A stretch of 64,000 nucleotides of DNA from Candidatus Binataceae bacterium (GTDB taxonomy: Bacteria; Desulfobacterota; Binatia; Binatales; Binataceae): assembly GCA_015478645.1 (NCBI GenBank), contig JADMIL010000008.1, positions 1 through 64,000 on the forward strand. Direction: 5' to 3'. Position 1 is the stretch's first letter; each line of letters begins with the position of its first letter. The notes below the pieces were generated by a model. It worked only from the letters and a program-made list of their open reading frames with translations, searched no databases and was not told where the DNA came from. The position numbers and the translations under genes were made by a program. Of this stretch, positions 26,349 to 35,277 are shown piece after piece.

Positions 26349-27188
26349 TCACTTGGGCTCGAACGACGGCCCCGACCATTGCGCGGACCCCGCGTACGGG
26401 CTCGAGGCGCCACCGCCGAGCAGATTGCCCCCGGCCATCAGGCCGCCGTCGACCACCATCGCGGTGCCGGTGACCCATTGCGAATCGTCGCTCGCCAGAT
26501 AGAGCGCCATCCCAGCGATATCGTCACCCGTGCCGGCGCGCGGAATCGGCTGAATGGTGTCGAAGATCTGCTGCACGACCGGCTCGCCACCGGGGATTAG
26601 CTTCTGCACGAGCGGCGTGTTGATACCGCCCGGGCAGATGCAGTTGACGCGGATTCGGTCTGGACCCAGGTCGATCGCGGCGCATTTCGTAAGATGGATC
26701 ACGCCGGCCTTGGCGACGCTGTAGACGATCGGACCGGCGCCGCCGCGCAAGCCGGCGACCGATGCGGTCGAAATGATCGAGCCGCCGCCCGCACGGCGCA
26801 TCGCGGGAATCGCATGCTTGATGCCGAAGAAGACCGAGCGCAGCAGGACCGCGATAGTGCGGTCCCAGTTCTCGGCGCTGGTCTGCTCGAGCGCGCCGAG
26901 CGCGCCGGCCAGGCCGGCGTTATTGAACATCACGTCGAGGCGGCCGAATTCCTTAATCGCGCGATCGATCGCGGCCTCGATTGCGGCCTCGGCCGCCACG
27001 TCGGTCTGCTGAAAGACGGCGTGGCCGCCGTTCTCGCGGCATTCGCGCACCGCAGCTTCGCCGCCCTCGGCGTTGAGGTCGGCGACTACGATACTGGCGC
27101 CTTCGCCGGCGAAGCGGGCGGCGGTCGCCCGGCCCATCCCGCTGGCCGCACCGGTGATCACTGCTACTTTGCCATTGAGTCTGCCCAT
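26349..27188 (-). CDS. Short-chain dehydrogenase/reductase
   Basis: A 279-residue classical SDR. The NAD(P) motif is VAVITGAASGMGRATAARFAGEG, with the conserved Asp in VVADLNAEGG suggesting NAD preference. NNAG is present, the catalytic serine is in IISTASVAG and the YxxxK in VYSVAKAGVIHLTK, and VNCICPGGINTPLV and the WVTGTAMVVDGG end motif follow. The frame stays open on the minus strand up to 28808, but that part lies antisense to uvrC and is not coding. The start ATG at 27188 is the family start. The substrate is unknown. Confidence 0.92.
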   Translation of the reverse strand: MGRLNGKVAVITGAASGMGRATAARFAGEGASIVVADLNAEGGEAAVRECRENGGHAVFQQTDVAAEAAIEAAIDRAIKEFGRLDVMFNNAGLAGALGALEQTSAENWDRTIAVLLRSVFFGIKHAIPAMRRAGGGSIISTASVAGLRGGAGPIVYSVAKAGVIHLTKCAAIDLGPDRIRVNCICPGGINTPLVQKLIPGGEPVVQQIFDTIQPIPRAGTGDDIAGMALYLASDDSQWVTGTAMVVDGGLMAGGNLLGGGASSPYAGSAQWSGPSFEPK

Positions 27189-27349
27189 AACGTTCGGACC
27201 TCGACGATATTTATATCGTTCATGCGCACGGCCAGGGCCGGGCGCATAGCGACGTGGCTGATCGGTGCGAGTATGTTGCCCGATCGGATGTGACGGCGCT
27301 ATCGGAACCCGCGTTGACTCCGGCTGCGTCAAAACGTTCGAGCCGGGTG

Positions 27350-27355
27350 TATAAT
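27350..27355 (+). promoter_or_regulatory. Perfect -10 box just upstream of uvrC
   Basis: TATAAT ends four bases before the first ATG of uvrC (27360), with GTCAAA 16 bases upstream as a weak -35. There is no Shine-Dalgarno sequence before the ATG, so transcription could begin at the start codon itself. Confidence 0.45.
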
Positions 27356-27359
27356 CGGC

Positions 27360-29657
27360 ATGGCCATGGTGGCGGAGAAACCAGACAGCAAACGTGACGA
27401 TGCGGCGGCGACGACCACGCCCGGCACGCCGGCGCATAACGAAGCCGCCGGGCGCGCCGCGGCGGCGGTGCGGAACGACGATGCGGGCGCGACGGGCGCC
27501 AGCGAAGTCGGACCGCGCTACGATTCGCTGGTGTCGTATCCCAAGGGCGCGACGGACGCGTTGCCGGGCGCGGCGGCGGATGCTGGCGTAACATCGGATG
27601 CGGCGGCGCGGGGTCAACGGCCCAGGCTCGAGCTCGAAGCCGACGAACCCGCCGAAGCGATCGACGACGAACTGGCGCGCCGGCTCGAGGGCGTTGCGAC
27701 TGAGCCGGGCGTCTACCTGCTGCGCGATCGCAACGGCAAGGTGCTCTACGTCGGCAAGGCCAAGTCGCTGCGGCCGCGCGTGCGATCGTATTTTCGCGAC
27801 GGCGGCGACGGGCGCTTCCAGGTGCGCTTCCTGATGCGGCGGGTGCGCGACTTCGAGACGATCGTCACGCGCAGCGAGAAAGAGGCGCTGATCCTCGAAA
27901 ACAACCTGATCAAGCAGTACAAACCGCGCTACAATATCCGCCTCAAAGACGATAAATCCTACTTGAGCGCCAAAGTCACCAATCACGCGTGGCCGCGCAT
28001 CACGGTCACCCGCCGGATCGTCAAAGACGGCGGCCGCTACTTCGGCCCGTTCGGTTCGGCCGACGGCCTGCGCGAGACGATCGACGTGATCCGCAAGGTC
28101 TTTCCGCTGCGCACCTGCTCGGACGCGGTCTTCCGCAATCGATCGCGCCCGTGCATCGAGTACCAGATCAAGCGCTGCCTGGGGCCGTGCTGCCTGCCGG
28201 TCGATCGCGCCGAGTACGATCGCGCGCTGCACGCCGCCGAGCTGCTGCTCGAAGGCAAAAACCTGGAGCTGCTGCGCGACCTGCGCGAGCGGATGAAGGC
28301 GCACGCCGAGCTGCTCGAATTCGAGGAGGCGGCGCGGATGCGCGACCGGGTGCGCGCGCTCGAGAAGACCGTCGAGCGGCAGACCGTGCTGCATCATTGG
28401 GGCGGCGACCAGGACGTCTTCGGGCTCTATCGCGAGGGCGGGTTTATCGAGGCGATCGTGCTGATGGTGCGCAACGGCAAGCTCACCAGCACGCGCGGAT
28501 GGAGCTTTGGGGATCTCGAATTTCCGGTCGAGGAGATCCTCGGCGACCTGCTGACGCAATACTACGCGGGTGCGCATTTCCTGCCCGATGAGGTGATTCT
28601 GCCGATCGCGCTGGAAGACGCGGAGGTGCGCGCCGAGCTGCTGACCGAGCGGCGCGGGCGCAAGGTCGAGGTGATCGTGCCGCAGCGCGGCGACAAACTG
28701 CGCCTGCTCGAGATGGCGATGGACAACGCGCGGCAGAGCTTCAGCGCGCGGCGCGACAACGAGAACACGCGCGAGAAGATGCTCGCCGAGCTGCGCGCCA
28801 AGCTCCATCTGCGCAACACCCCCAAGCGCATCGAATGCTACGACATCTCAAATCTGCAAGGCTCGATGGTGGTCGGGTCGCAAGCGACCTTCGACGAGGG
28901 CGAGCCGCAAAAGGCGCTCTATCGCCGCTACCGGATCCGCTCGGTCGACGGGCAGGACGACTTTGCCAGCCTCTACGAAATCCTGAGCCGGCGGCTCAAG
29001 CGCGCGCGCGAGGAAAACGAATATCCCGACCTGTGGGTAATCGATGGCGGCAAGGGCCAGCTCAACGTGGCGATCCAGGTGCTCAAGGAATTCGCGCTGA
29101 GCGAGCAAATCGAAGTGATTTCGCTGGCCAAGCAGCACGTGCTGAACGCCGGGCGCGAGGGGGCGGTGGTCAAGTCGGAGGAGCGCGTGTTCGTGCCGCG
29201 GCGCAAGGATCCGATCGTGCTGCCGCGCAATTCGACCGCGCTGTTCCTGCTCGTGCGGATTCGCGACGAGGCCCATCGCTTCGCGATTACCTACAATCGC
29301 GAGCTGCGCCGGCGCGCGCGGCTGCGATCGGTGCTCGACGATATCGAAGGCGTCGGTCCGGTGCGGCGGCGGGCGCTGCTGCGGACTTTCGGCAGCCTGC
29401 GGCGGATTCGCGAGGCCTCGCTGGAAGAGCTGACGGCGCTCAAGGGCGTGAACCTGGAACTCGCGGCGGCCATCCGGCGGCATCTCGATCTGATGGCCGG
29501 GCTGCTCGATCAGGAAGAGCGCGTCGAGCGCGAGGAAGATCGGGTCGCGGCGGAATATCTCGATGCAGGTAACGGCCAGTTGCAATTGCTGGCGCACAAA
29601 CCCGACGCGCGGGCCGCCGCGGAGGCGCCCGTACCGGACGGGGATTCCCCACCTTGA
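27360..29657 (+). CDS. uvrC: Excinuclease ABC subunit C with long N-terminal extension
   Basis: A 765-residue UvrC, the nuclease that cuts both sides of a lesion in nucleotide excision repair. The GIY-YIG domain begins at about residue 118 (PGVYLLRDRNGKVLYVGKAKSLRPRVRSYF). The UvrBC domain (LELLRDLRERMKAHAELLEFEEAARMRDRV), the RNase H-like endonuclease domain (IECYDISNLQGSMVVGSQATFDEGEP, VIDGGKGQLNVA) and C-terminal HhH (LRRIREASLEELTALKG) all follow. The usual start is just before the GIY-YIG domain, so about 110 residues of Ala/Asp-rich low-complexity sequence are extra. The exact start is uncertain, but a TATAAT box directly before 27360 supports it. Confidence 0.95.
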   Translation: MAMVAEKPDSKRDDAAATTTPGTPAHNEAAGRAAAAVRNDDAGATGASEVGPRYDSLVSYPKGATDALPGAAADAGVTSDAAARGQRPRLELEADEPAEAIDDELARRLEGVATEPGVYLLRDRNGKVLYVGKAKSLRPRVRSYFRDGGDGRFQVRFLMRRVRDFETIVTRSEKEALILENNLIKQYKPRYNIRLKDDKSYLSAKVTNHAWPRITVTRRIVKDGGRYFGPFGSADGLRETIDVIRKVFPLRTCSDAVFRNRSRPCIEYQIKRCLGPCCLPVDRAEYDRALHAAELLLEGKNLELLRDLRERMKAHAELLEFEEAARMRDRVRALEKTVERQTVLHHWGGDQDVFGLYREGGFIEAIVLMVRNGKLTSTRGWSFGDLEFPVEEILGDLLTQYYAGAHFLPDEVILPIALEDAEVRAELLTERRGRKVEVIVPQRGDKLRLLEMAMDNARQSFSARRDNENTREKMLAELRAKLHLRNTPKRIECYDISNLQGSMVVGSQATFDEGEPQKALYRRYRIRSVDGQDDFASLYEILSRRLKRAREENEYPDLWVIDGGKGQLNVAIQVLKEFALSEQIEVISLAKQHVLNAGREGAVVKSEERVFVPRRKDPIVLPRNSTALFLLVRIRDEAHRFAITYNRELRRRARLRSVLDDIEGVGPVRRRALLRTFGSLRRIREASLEELTALKGVNLELAAAIRRHLDLMAGLLDQEERVEREEDRVAAEYLDAGNGQLQLLAHKPDARAAAEAPVPDGDSPP

Positions 29658-29673
29658 TCGAAGTTGCCGGCTA

Positions 29674-29783
29674 GGGAACCTCTGCACAAATTAGGTTGTC
29701 ATTCTGAGCGCAGCAAAGAATCCCGGATCCGGGACCCATGCGCTGCGCTCAGGGTGACCGCAGAGCCTTGTGCCGAGGTTCCC
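29674..29783 (+). repeat. MITE-like palindromic repeat, copy D (best preserved)
   Basis: 110 bp bounded by TA on both sides (29672-29673 and 29784-29785). The ends are GGGAACCTCTGCACAA and TTGTGCCGAGGTTCCC, a 16-bp inverted repeat with one mismatch. Inside, GTCATTCTGAGCGCAGC pairs with GCTGCGCTCAGGGTGAC, and the centre is CCCGGATCCGGG. It separates the convergent uvrC and GST genes; its right end supplies the GST stop codon. Confidence 0.92.
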
Positions 29784-30394
29784 TAGGCCTTGGCGCTGGG
29801 GCGGCTCGAAACCGCGGTGTGCCAGCGCTTGAGGTGCCTGGCCTCGTCGGGCATCTTGACCCCGGCGAGGTTCTGGCCGAGATCGATCGCGGCCAGCGCC
29901 GTGATATCCGCGATCGTAAACCGATCGCCGGCGACAAATTCACGCTGCGCCAGAATCGAGTCGAGCCATTCCATGCGCTTGAGCCCATGCTCCTTGCGCA
30001 TCGCGCCAAACTCGGGAATTTGCGTGACCCGATCCTTGAACAGCGGATGCGTGTGCTGGAGGACGTTCGCGACCGGACCCAGTAATTCGAGCTCCATGCG
30101 CCGATTCCACATCTCGACGAAGGCACAATCGCGCGGCCCAACGCCCATCAGGGGCGGCTCGGGATAGCTCATTTCGAAGTAGCGGCAGATGGCGACCGAT
30201 TCGGCGAGATAGGTGCCGTCGTCGAATTCGAGGACCGGCAGCCCGCCCAGCGGATTTTTCTCGATAAACCAGGCCTCGCGGTTCTTGCCCGCAAAGATGT
30301 CGACCTGCTCGAAGACCATCGCGAGCGATTTTTCGGCAAGAAAGATGCGCACGCGGCGCGGATTCGGGGCGAGGTGAAAATCGTAAAGTTTCAT
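29783..30394 (-). CDS. Glutathione S-transferase family protein
   Basis: A 203-residue GST with an N-terminal thioredoxin fold (MKLYDFHLAPNPRRVRIFLAEK, NPLGGLPVLEFDDGTYLAESVAICRYFE) and the C-terminal all-helical domain (REFVAGDRFTIADITALAAIDLGQN). The glutathione-binding E-S pair is in YLAESVAI. The frame is open upstream, but MKLYDFHLAPNP at 30394 is the family start. The stop codon TAG is made by the TA flank and the terminal base of MITE-like copy D; the C-terminus (HTAVSSRPSAKA) looks complete. Detoxification or thiol transfer is likely; the substrate is unknown. Confidence 0.9.
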   Translation of the reverse strand: MKLYDFHLAPNPRRVRIFLAEKSLAMVFEQVDIFAGKNREAWFIEKNPLGGLPVLEFDDGTYLAESVAICRYFEMSYPEPPLMGVGPRDCAFVEMWNRRMELELLGPVANVLQHTHPLFKDRVTQIPEFGAMRKEHGLKRMEWLDSILAQREFVAGDRFTIADITALAAIDLGQNLAGVKMPDEARHLKRWHTAVSSRPSAKA

Positions 30395-30608
30395 AGCCGC
30401 AAGGATACGGCGGCGGCGCCAGTCGAACAAGGAATGCACGCGAGGGGGAATCTCATCGCAAGAAGCTGCGTAGCGGAGTCGCAGCGCGGAAGCCGGGCGC
30501 GCAAATCGTGGCTGAACGCGGGGTTGGAACATCGCGGACGCTCGATTATAGGGAGAGCACGTCTTACGGGTTCGCGCGCGAGGTTTCGCTATCGCAGCCG
30601 CGACGCCA

Positions 30609-33242
30609 TTGGCCGCCGATCCGGCATCCCAACCGCATCCCGAGGCGGTCTGGCCGGAGCGCCGCGCCGCGATCGACGCGATCGCGAGGATTCCGCCGCT
30701 CTACCTGACGACGATCGCGGTAGTCGCCGGCGACGCGCTCGGCAGTGCGGGATGCGCCGTGTCGATCTGGATCGCGATGGCGCTCGCGATCGGCGCGGCG
30801 ATCGCCTTCATGCGGGTGCGGGTCGCGATGGGTCTCGGCGCGGCGCTGCTCGCGATCGCGGCGGCGGCGACAATTCCGGCGCACCAGTTGCTTAATCCAC
30901 CGGACGGGCCAGAGAGCCTCGCGCGCTATGCCGACGATGCGGTGGTCACGGTCGTGGGCTGGATTGTCCGCGAACCGGAAAATCCGGGCGGCGACCGTAC
31001 CTACCTTTACCTTGGCGCCGAGCGGGCGGGCAGCGACCCGGCGCATCTGACGCCGGCGGCGGGAATCGTGCGCGTGACGGTCCGCGGTGAGGCCGGCTAC
31101 CGCGTCGGCGACGAAGTTCGCGTGACCGCGCGCATGCGCTTTCCGCGCAATGACGGCAACCCCGGCGAATTCGACTATCGCGCGTGGATGCTGCGCCGGC
31201 GAATCGTCGCGACCATGTTTATCGAGCCGCCGCGTCATAAGGCGCCGGCGGCGATCGCGACCGTCGGCTATCGCGCGGTCTTTCCCGCCTCGCAGATCGA
31301 GGCCGTGCGCGAGCATATCGGCGCGTTTATCGACGCGAACCTCGGCTACCCCGAGAGCGCCGAGATGCGCGCGATCATCATCGGCGATCGCGGCGGTATC
31401 GACGAGGCGCTGCGCCAGCGCTTCGCGCTCACCGGCATGGCGCATCTGCTGGTGATCTCGGGGCTGCATCTGGGGATCGCGGCGGCGGCGGCATTTTTCA
31501 TAGTGCGGCTGGTGATGGGACTTTTCCCCACGCTGATGGCGCGCGGCTACGCGAACAAAGTCGCGGCGGGAGCGGCGGCGATCGCGGCGATGGCCTATGC
31601 GTTGATCGCGGGCGATCACGTCTCGACGATGCGCGCGCTGGCGATGGTGATCGCCTACGCGATTGCGATCGTGATCGATCGATCGCGCGAGCTGATGTCG
31701 AGCATCGCATTAGCGGCGCTGGTTATCTGTTTCGCGATGCCGGGATCGACCGCCGATATCGGCTTCCAGCTTTCGTTCGTCTCGGTGATAGCGATTTTGC
31801 TCGGGATGCGCCGGTTCGCGGCGTGGTGGCGGGTCCGCTTCGCCCATCCGCTGGCGCCGGTGGCGGCGCGATCGTGGGCGGGACGGATTGCGGAAGTGGT
31901 CGCCGGCTACGTCGCACTATCGTTCTGGGCGCTGGTCGGCACGGCGCCGCTGACCGCGTTCCATTTCAACCAGTTCTCGATCGTCGGGATCGTCGCCAAC
32001 GTGATCGTCGTGCCGATCATGGGTTTTGGCGCGGTGATCTTCGGGCTCGCGGCGGCGGCGCTGAGCTTTGTCTGGATGGACGGGGCGCGCGCGGTGCTCG
32101 GACTGGCGGGCGGATGCACCGCGGCGGGTACGCGGCTCGCGGGATGGTTTCTCGGCTGGCCGCTGGCGTGGACGCGCATCTTCACGCCGACGATGGTTGA
32201 GATTGCGCTGGCCTACGGATTAATCGCGCTGTGGATCACGCGTCCGCCGGCCGACGCGGAGTTTCAATCGCTCATGGCAGGCGCCGGGCGCGAGCGGGCG
32301 CGGATCGGCGAGATCGCGCGGGCGCGGCGCTGGCGACGGCGCGCGGCGGGGACAATCGCAATCGCGATCGCGATCGATGCGGGCTACTGGACGCACCAGC
32401 GTTTCTTCAATCCCGATCTGCGAGTGACGTTTCTCGCGGTCGGGCAGGGCGACGGCGCGGTAGTGCGCTTTCCCGGATCGCGGGTGATGGTAATCGACGG
32501 CGGCGGCGCGTTCGGCGGGACGTTCGATCCGGGCGAGCGGATCGTCGCGCCCTATCTGTGGGCGCAGAAAATCATGCACGTCGATTACGTCGCCCTGAGC
32601 CATCCGGACCGCGACCATTTCGGCGGCCTGACATTTATCGTCGAGAATTTTTCGCCGGCGGAATTCTGGAGCGGCGGAGCCGCAAGCGACGATTATTCTT
32701 ACGCGCGGTTGCTCGACGCGGTCGCGCGGGTAGATGCGCGCGACGTGCTCTGCAATGCGGCGACGCCGGCGCGGACGATCGGCGGCGTCGAGGTGCGCTG
32801 TCTGTGGCCGGCGGCCAAGCCGCATGAGGCAAAAGATAACAATTCGTCGACGGTGATCCGGCTCAGCTATGGCGGCCTGGCGATTCTGTTTGCCGGCGAC
32901 CTCGAGGCGCGCGGCGAGCGCGAGCTGATCGCCACGGGGGCGGACCTGCGCGCGGCGATCCTCAAGGCGCCGCATCACGGAAGCGCGACCTCGTCGAGCG
33001 CGGCGCTGATCGCGGCGGTGCATCCGGCGGCGGCGGTGATTTCGCTCGGCTGGCATAATCAGTTCCACTTTCCGGCCGCGGCGGTGATCGACCGCTACCA
33101 GGCTGCGAGCGTGGCCGTGTTACGCACGGATCAACTCGGCGCAATCACCGTCGACGTCACCGGCGACGGGCTCGCGATGCGCAGCTTGCGCGGCGGGCGA
33201 ATCGCAATGCCGCCGGATGGGGCAGCCAGTGCGCTTCATTGA
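30609..33242 (+). CDS. comEC: DNA internalisation channel ComEC/Rec2
   Basis: An 877-residue polytopic protein. It has N-terminal membrane helices, the OB-fold DUF4131 region (about residues 100-200), the Competence domain with about ten helices (starting MRAIIIGDRGGIDEALRQRFALTGMAHLLVISGLHLGIAAAA), and a C-terminal metallo-beta-lactamase-like domain (FLAVGQGDGAVVRFPGSRVMVIDGGG, LSHPDRDHFGGLTF, LKAPHHGSATSSSAALI). Such proteins form the inner-membrane channel for single-stranded DNA uptake, and the nuclease-like domain has its key residues. The frame opens with TTG at 30609; the start is uncertain, since no ribosome-binding site is clear. No other competence genes are near. Confidence 0.93.
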   Translation: MAADPASQPHPEAVWPERRAAIDAIARIPPLYLTTIAVVAGDALGSAGCAVSIWIAMALAIGAAIAFMRVRVAMGLGAALLAIAAAATIPAHQLLNPPDGPESLARYADDAVVTVVGWIVREPENPGGDRTYLYLGAERAGSDPAHLTPAAGIVRVTVRGEAGYRVGDEVRVTARMRFPRNDGNPGEFDYRAWMLRRRIVATMFIEPPRHKAPAAIATVGYRAVFPASQIEAVREHIGAFIDANLGYPESAEMRAIIIGDRGGIDEALRQRFALTGMAHLLVISGLHLGIAAAAAFFIVRLVMGLFPTLMARGYANKVAAGAAAIAAMAYALIAGDHVSTMRALAMVIAYAIAIVIDRSRELMSSIALAALVICFAMPGSTADIGFQLSFVSVIAILLGMRRFAAWWRVRFAHPLAPVAARSWAGRIAEVVAGYVALSFWALVGTAPLTAFHFNQFSIVGIVANVIVVPIMGFGAVIFGLAAAALSFVWMDGARAVLGLAGGCTAAGTRLAGWFLGWPLAWTRIFTPTMVEIALAYGLIALWITRPPADAEFQSLMAGAGRERARIGEIARARRWRRRAAGTIAIAIAIDAGYWTHQRFFNPDLRVTFLAVGQGDGAVVRFPGSRVMVIDGGGAFGGTFDPGERIVAPYLWAQKIMHVDYVALSHPDRDHFGGLTFIVENFSPAEFWSGGAASDDYSYARLLDAVARVDARDVLCNAATPARTIGGVEVRCLWPAAKPHEAKDNNSSTVIRLSYGGLAILFAGDLEARGERELIATGADLRAAILKAPHHGSATSSSAALIAAVHPAAAVISLGWHNQFHFPAAAVIDRYQAASVAVLRTDQLGAITVDVTGDGLAMRSLRGGRIAMPPDGAASALH

Positions 33243-33380
33243 GAGTGTAGGCGCGGCGGAGCACGGTTGACGGTCTGCCCCGGCCTGTGGGAAACTCGGC
33301 GGCTCATAGGCGCGTGCGGATCGCGGCTGGAAGCCAGACGCGAGGAATATGTGCTCTCGGTTACGTGCCGGAGGAAGTCA

Positions 33381-33830
33381 ATGCCCGATAAATCCAAGGA
33401 ACAGACCAACGAACAGCCGGGACCTCGCCCGATCCTGCCGATATTCGAGTTGCAGCCGACGCCCCATCTGGTGGGCAGCAAATGCCCGTCGTGCGGCGCG
33501 GTCTATCTCGATCTGAAACGGCTGGCGTGCTCGAAATGCGGCGGCACGGGACCATTTTTGCAGATTCCGCTCTCGACCAAGGGCAACGTGTGGGTCTTTT
33601 CGGTGATTCATCAGTCGTTCCCCGGAATCAAGACACCGTACATCACGGCGATCGTCGATCTGCCGGAAGGTGTCAGCGTGAAATCGACGCTGGTCGACGT
33701 CGATCCGGAGGAGTTGCAGAAAAATCCCAAGATGGCGTTCGGCATGGCGGTCGAGTTGGTGGCCAACGTGGTCGCCAAGGATCGCCAGGGCAACGACGTG
33801 GTGGCGTTTCAGTTCCGGCCCAGCGCCTGA
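33381..33830 (+). CDS. DUF35 / Zn-ribbon OB-fold protein (acyl-CoA-associated)
   Basis: A 149-residue protein with a rubredoxin-like zinc ribbon (GSKCPSCGAVYLDLKRLACSKCGG) and a following OB fold (GNVWVFSVIHQSFPGIKTPYITAIVDLPEGVSVKSTLVDV). DUF35 proteins pair with thiolase-like or hydratase partners that act on CoA esters; in steroid side-chain catabolism DUF35 and SCP2-thiolase subunits form an aldolase. GGAGG stands eight bases before the ATG; the frame upstream is non-coding. A thiolase follows 131 bases later. Confidence 0.9.
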   Translation: MPDKSKEQTNEQPGPRPILPIFELQPTPHLVGSKCPSCGAVYLDLKRLACSKCGGTGPFLQIPLSTKGNVWVFSVIHQSFPGIKTPYITAIVDLPEGVSVKSTLVDVDPEELQKNPKMAFGMAVELVANVVAKDRQGNDVVAFQFRPSA

Positions 33831-33961
33831 TCGAAAGCTAAAGTATCGGATTAAGTATTGCGAGGCATAAAGCTTTGCGGAGCAAAGTTCAAAGTTAACC
33901 TGCGGATGGCGCGCGGAGCTTCGCCAAACGGCCCCAAGCCCAGACCCGAGGAGGATTCGAG

Positions 33962-35125
33962 ATGCGCAACGTTTACGTATTAGGCACGGGCATGATCAAG
34001 TTCGGCCGCTATCCGACCAAGTCGGTCCCCGAGTTGGGCGCCGAGGCGGCGCTCGAAGCGATCAAGGATGCGGGCGTCAGTATCCAGGATGTCGAACTGT
34101 TCGCGAGTGGCAATCTGTTCATGGCCAACGCGATGATCGGCCAGAAGATCCTGCAGCAAATCGGCCAGACCGGGATTCCGGTGGTCAACGTCTCAAACGC
34201 CTGCGCGACCGGATCGACCGCGTTCCGCGAAGCCTTCATGGCCGTCGCGTCGGGGATGTACGACGTGACGATGGCGGTGGGCGTCGAGCAGATGGGCAAG
34301 CAGGGGCTGCTCGGTGGCGGCGGTGGCGGCAGCGATCCGGCGTACTCGACCGAAGGACGGCTGGGATCGGGCCTGATGCCGGCGGTGTTCGGCCAGGCCG
34401 GCCTCGAGCATATGCGCAAGTACGGCACCACGCTCGAGCATTTCGGCAAAATTTCGGTGAAGTCGCACAAACATGCGACGCGCAATCCGTATTCGCAGTA
34501 TCGCAATGAAGTGACGCTCGAAGACGTGCTCAACGCGCGCATGGTCGCGTTTCCGAACACGCTCTATATGTGCTGCCCGACCGGCGACGGCGCGGCGGCG
34601 GCGATCCTGGTCTCCGAAGACAAGCTCAAGCAATTCGCGGCCGGGCGCAAGCGCGCGCGGGTGGCGGCGTCGATCCTGACCTCAGATCCCTACACCGATC
34701 GCGATCTCACGCTGCCCGACGTCAGCACGCTGACCCGGCGCGCGGCGAAGAAGGCCTACGAGACGGCCGGGATCGGACCGCAGGACGTCTCACTGACGGA
34801 GTTGCACGACTGCTTCGCCACGGCGGAGCTGGTGCATTACGAGAATCTCGGCCTGTGCGGCGACGGCGAGGCCGGCAAGTTTATCGACGAGGGCGGCGGA
34901 ATGCATCCCGATTTGGGCGGCAAGGCGCCGGTCAACGTATCGGGCGGACTGCTCTCCAAGGGCCATCCGCTGGGCGCCACCGGAGTGGCAAATATCTGCG
35001 AAGTCGTATGGCATCTGACCCAGGACGACCGCGCCAAGCAGCGCCTGGTGCCGAATGCGAAGGTTGGCATGGCGCATGTGATCGGGCTGGGCTCCGCCTG
35101 CACGATCCATCTGCTGACGGTCTAG
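33962..35125 (+). CDS. SCP2-type thiolase / lipid-transfer protein
   Basis: A 387-residue thiolase-fold protein of the SCP-x / nonspecific lipid-transfer class, with the nucleophile cysteine in VVNVSNACATGSTAFREA and the C-terminal histidine in SGGLLSKGHPLGATGVANI. A glycine-rich loop (GGGGGGSDPAYS) lies at about residue 120. GAGGAGG precedes the ATG. The adjacent DUF35 gene suggests a heteromeric complex acting on branched acyl-CoA, either as a thiolase or as a retro-aldolase (Ltp2-ChsH2 type). An intrinsic terminator follows. Confidence 0.93.
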   Translation: MRNVYVLGTGMIKFGRYPTKSVPELGAEAALEAIKDAGVSIQDVELFASGNLFMANAMIGQKILQQIGQTGIPVVNVSNACATGSTAFREAFMAVASGMYDVTMAVGVEQMGKQGLLGGGGGGSDPAYSTEGRLGSGLMPAVFGQAGLEHMRKYGTTLEHFGKISVKSHKHATRNPYSQYRNEVTLEDVLNARMVAFPNTLYMCCPTGDGAAAAILVSEDKLKQFAAGRKRARVAASILTSDPYTDRDLTLPDVSTLTRRAAKKAYETAGIGPQDVSLTELHDCFATAELVHYENLGLCGDGEAGKFIDEGGGMHPDLGGKAPVNVSGGLLSKGHPLGATGVANICEVVWHLTQDDRAKQRLVPNAKVGMAHVIGLGSACTIHLLTV

Positions 35126-35167
35126 GGGCTGCGCTGCGCAACGAAAGTCCCTATAATGACGGTTGCG

Positions 35168-35195
35168 AAGGGGCCGCTCGCGGGCGGCCCCTTTT
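35168..35195 (+). terminator. Intrinsic terminator after the thiolase gene
   Basis: A 10-bp stem AAGGGGCCGC / GCGGCCCCTT (35168-35177 with 35184-35193), six-base loop, and T-rich tail TTTTGCTTGCTT. It lies 43 bases past the thiolase stop codon. Confidence 0.9.
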
Positions 35196-35277
35196 GCTTG
35201 CTTGACGCGCGGATCACGATGGCGCGCGCGCCGACGATTGGCGGGCGGATGGCGACTCGCGAAGGGACGGAATTAGC

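Noticed and set aside
27189-28808. Long minus-strand open frame upstream of, and in frame with, the SDR gene
   Set aside because: It is antisense to uvrC, rich in His/Arg/Leu repeats typical of a shadow of high-G+C coding sequence, and the SDR has its own proper start at 27188.
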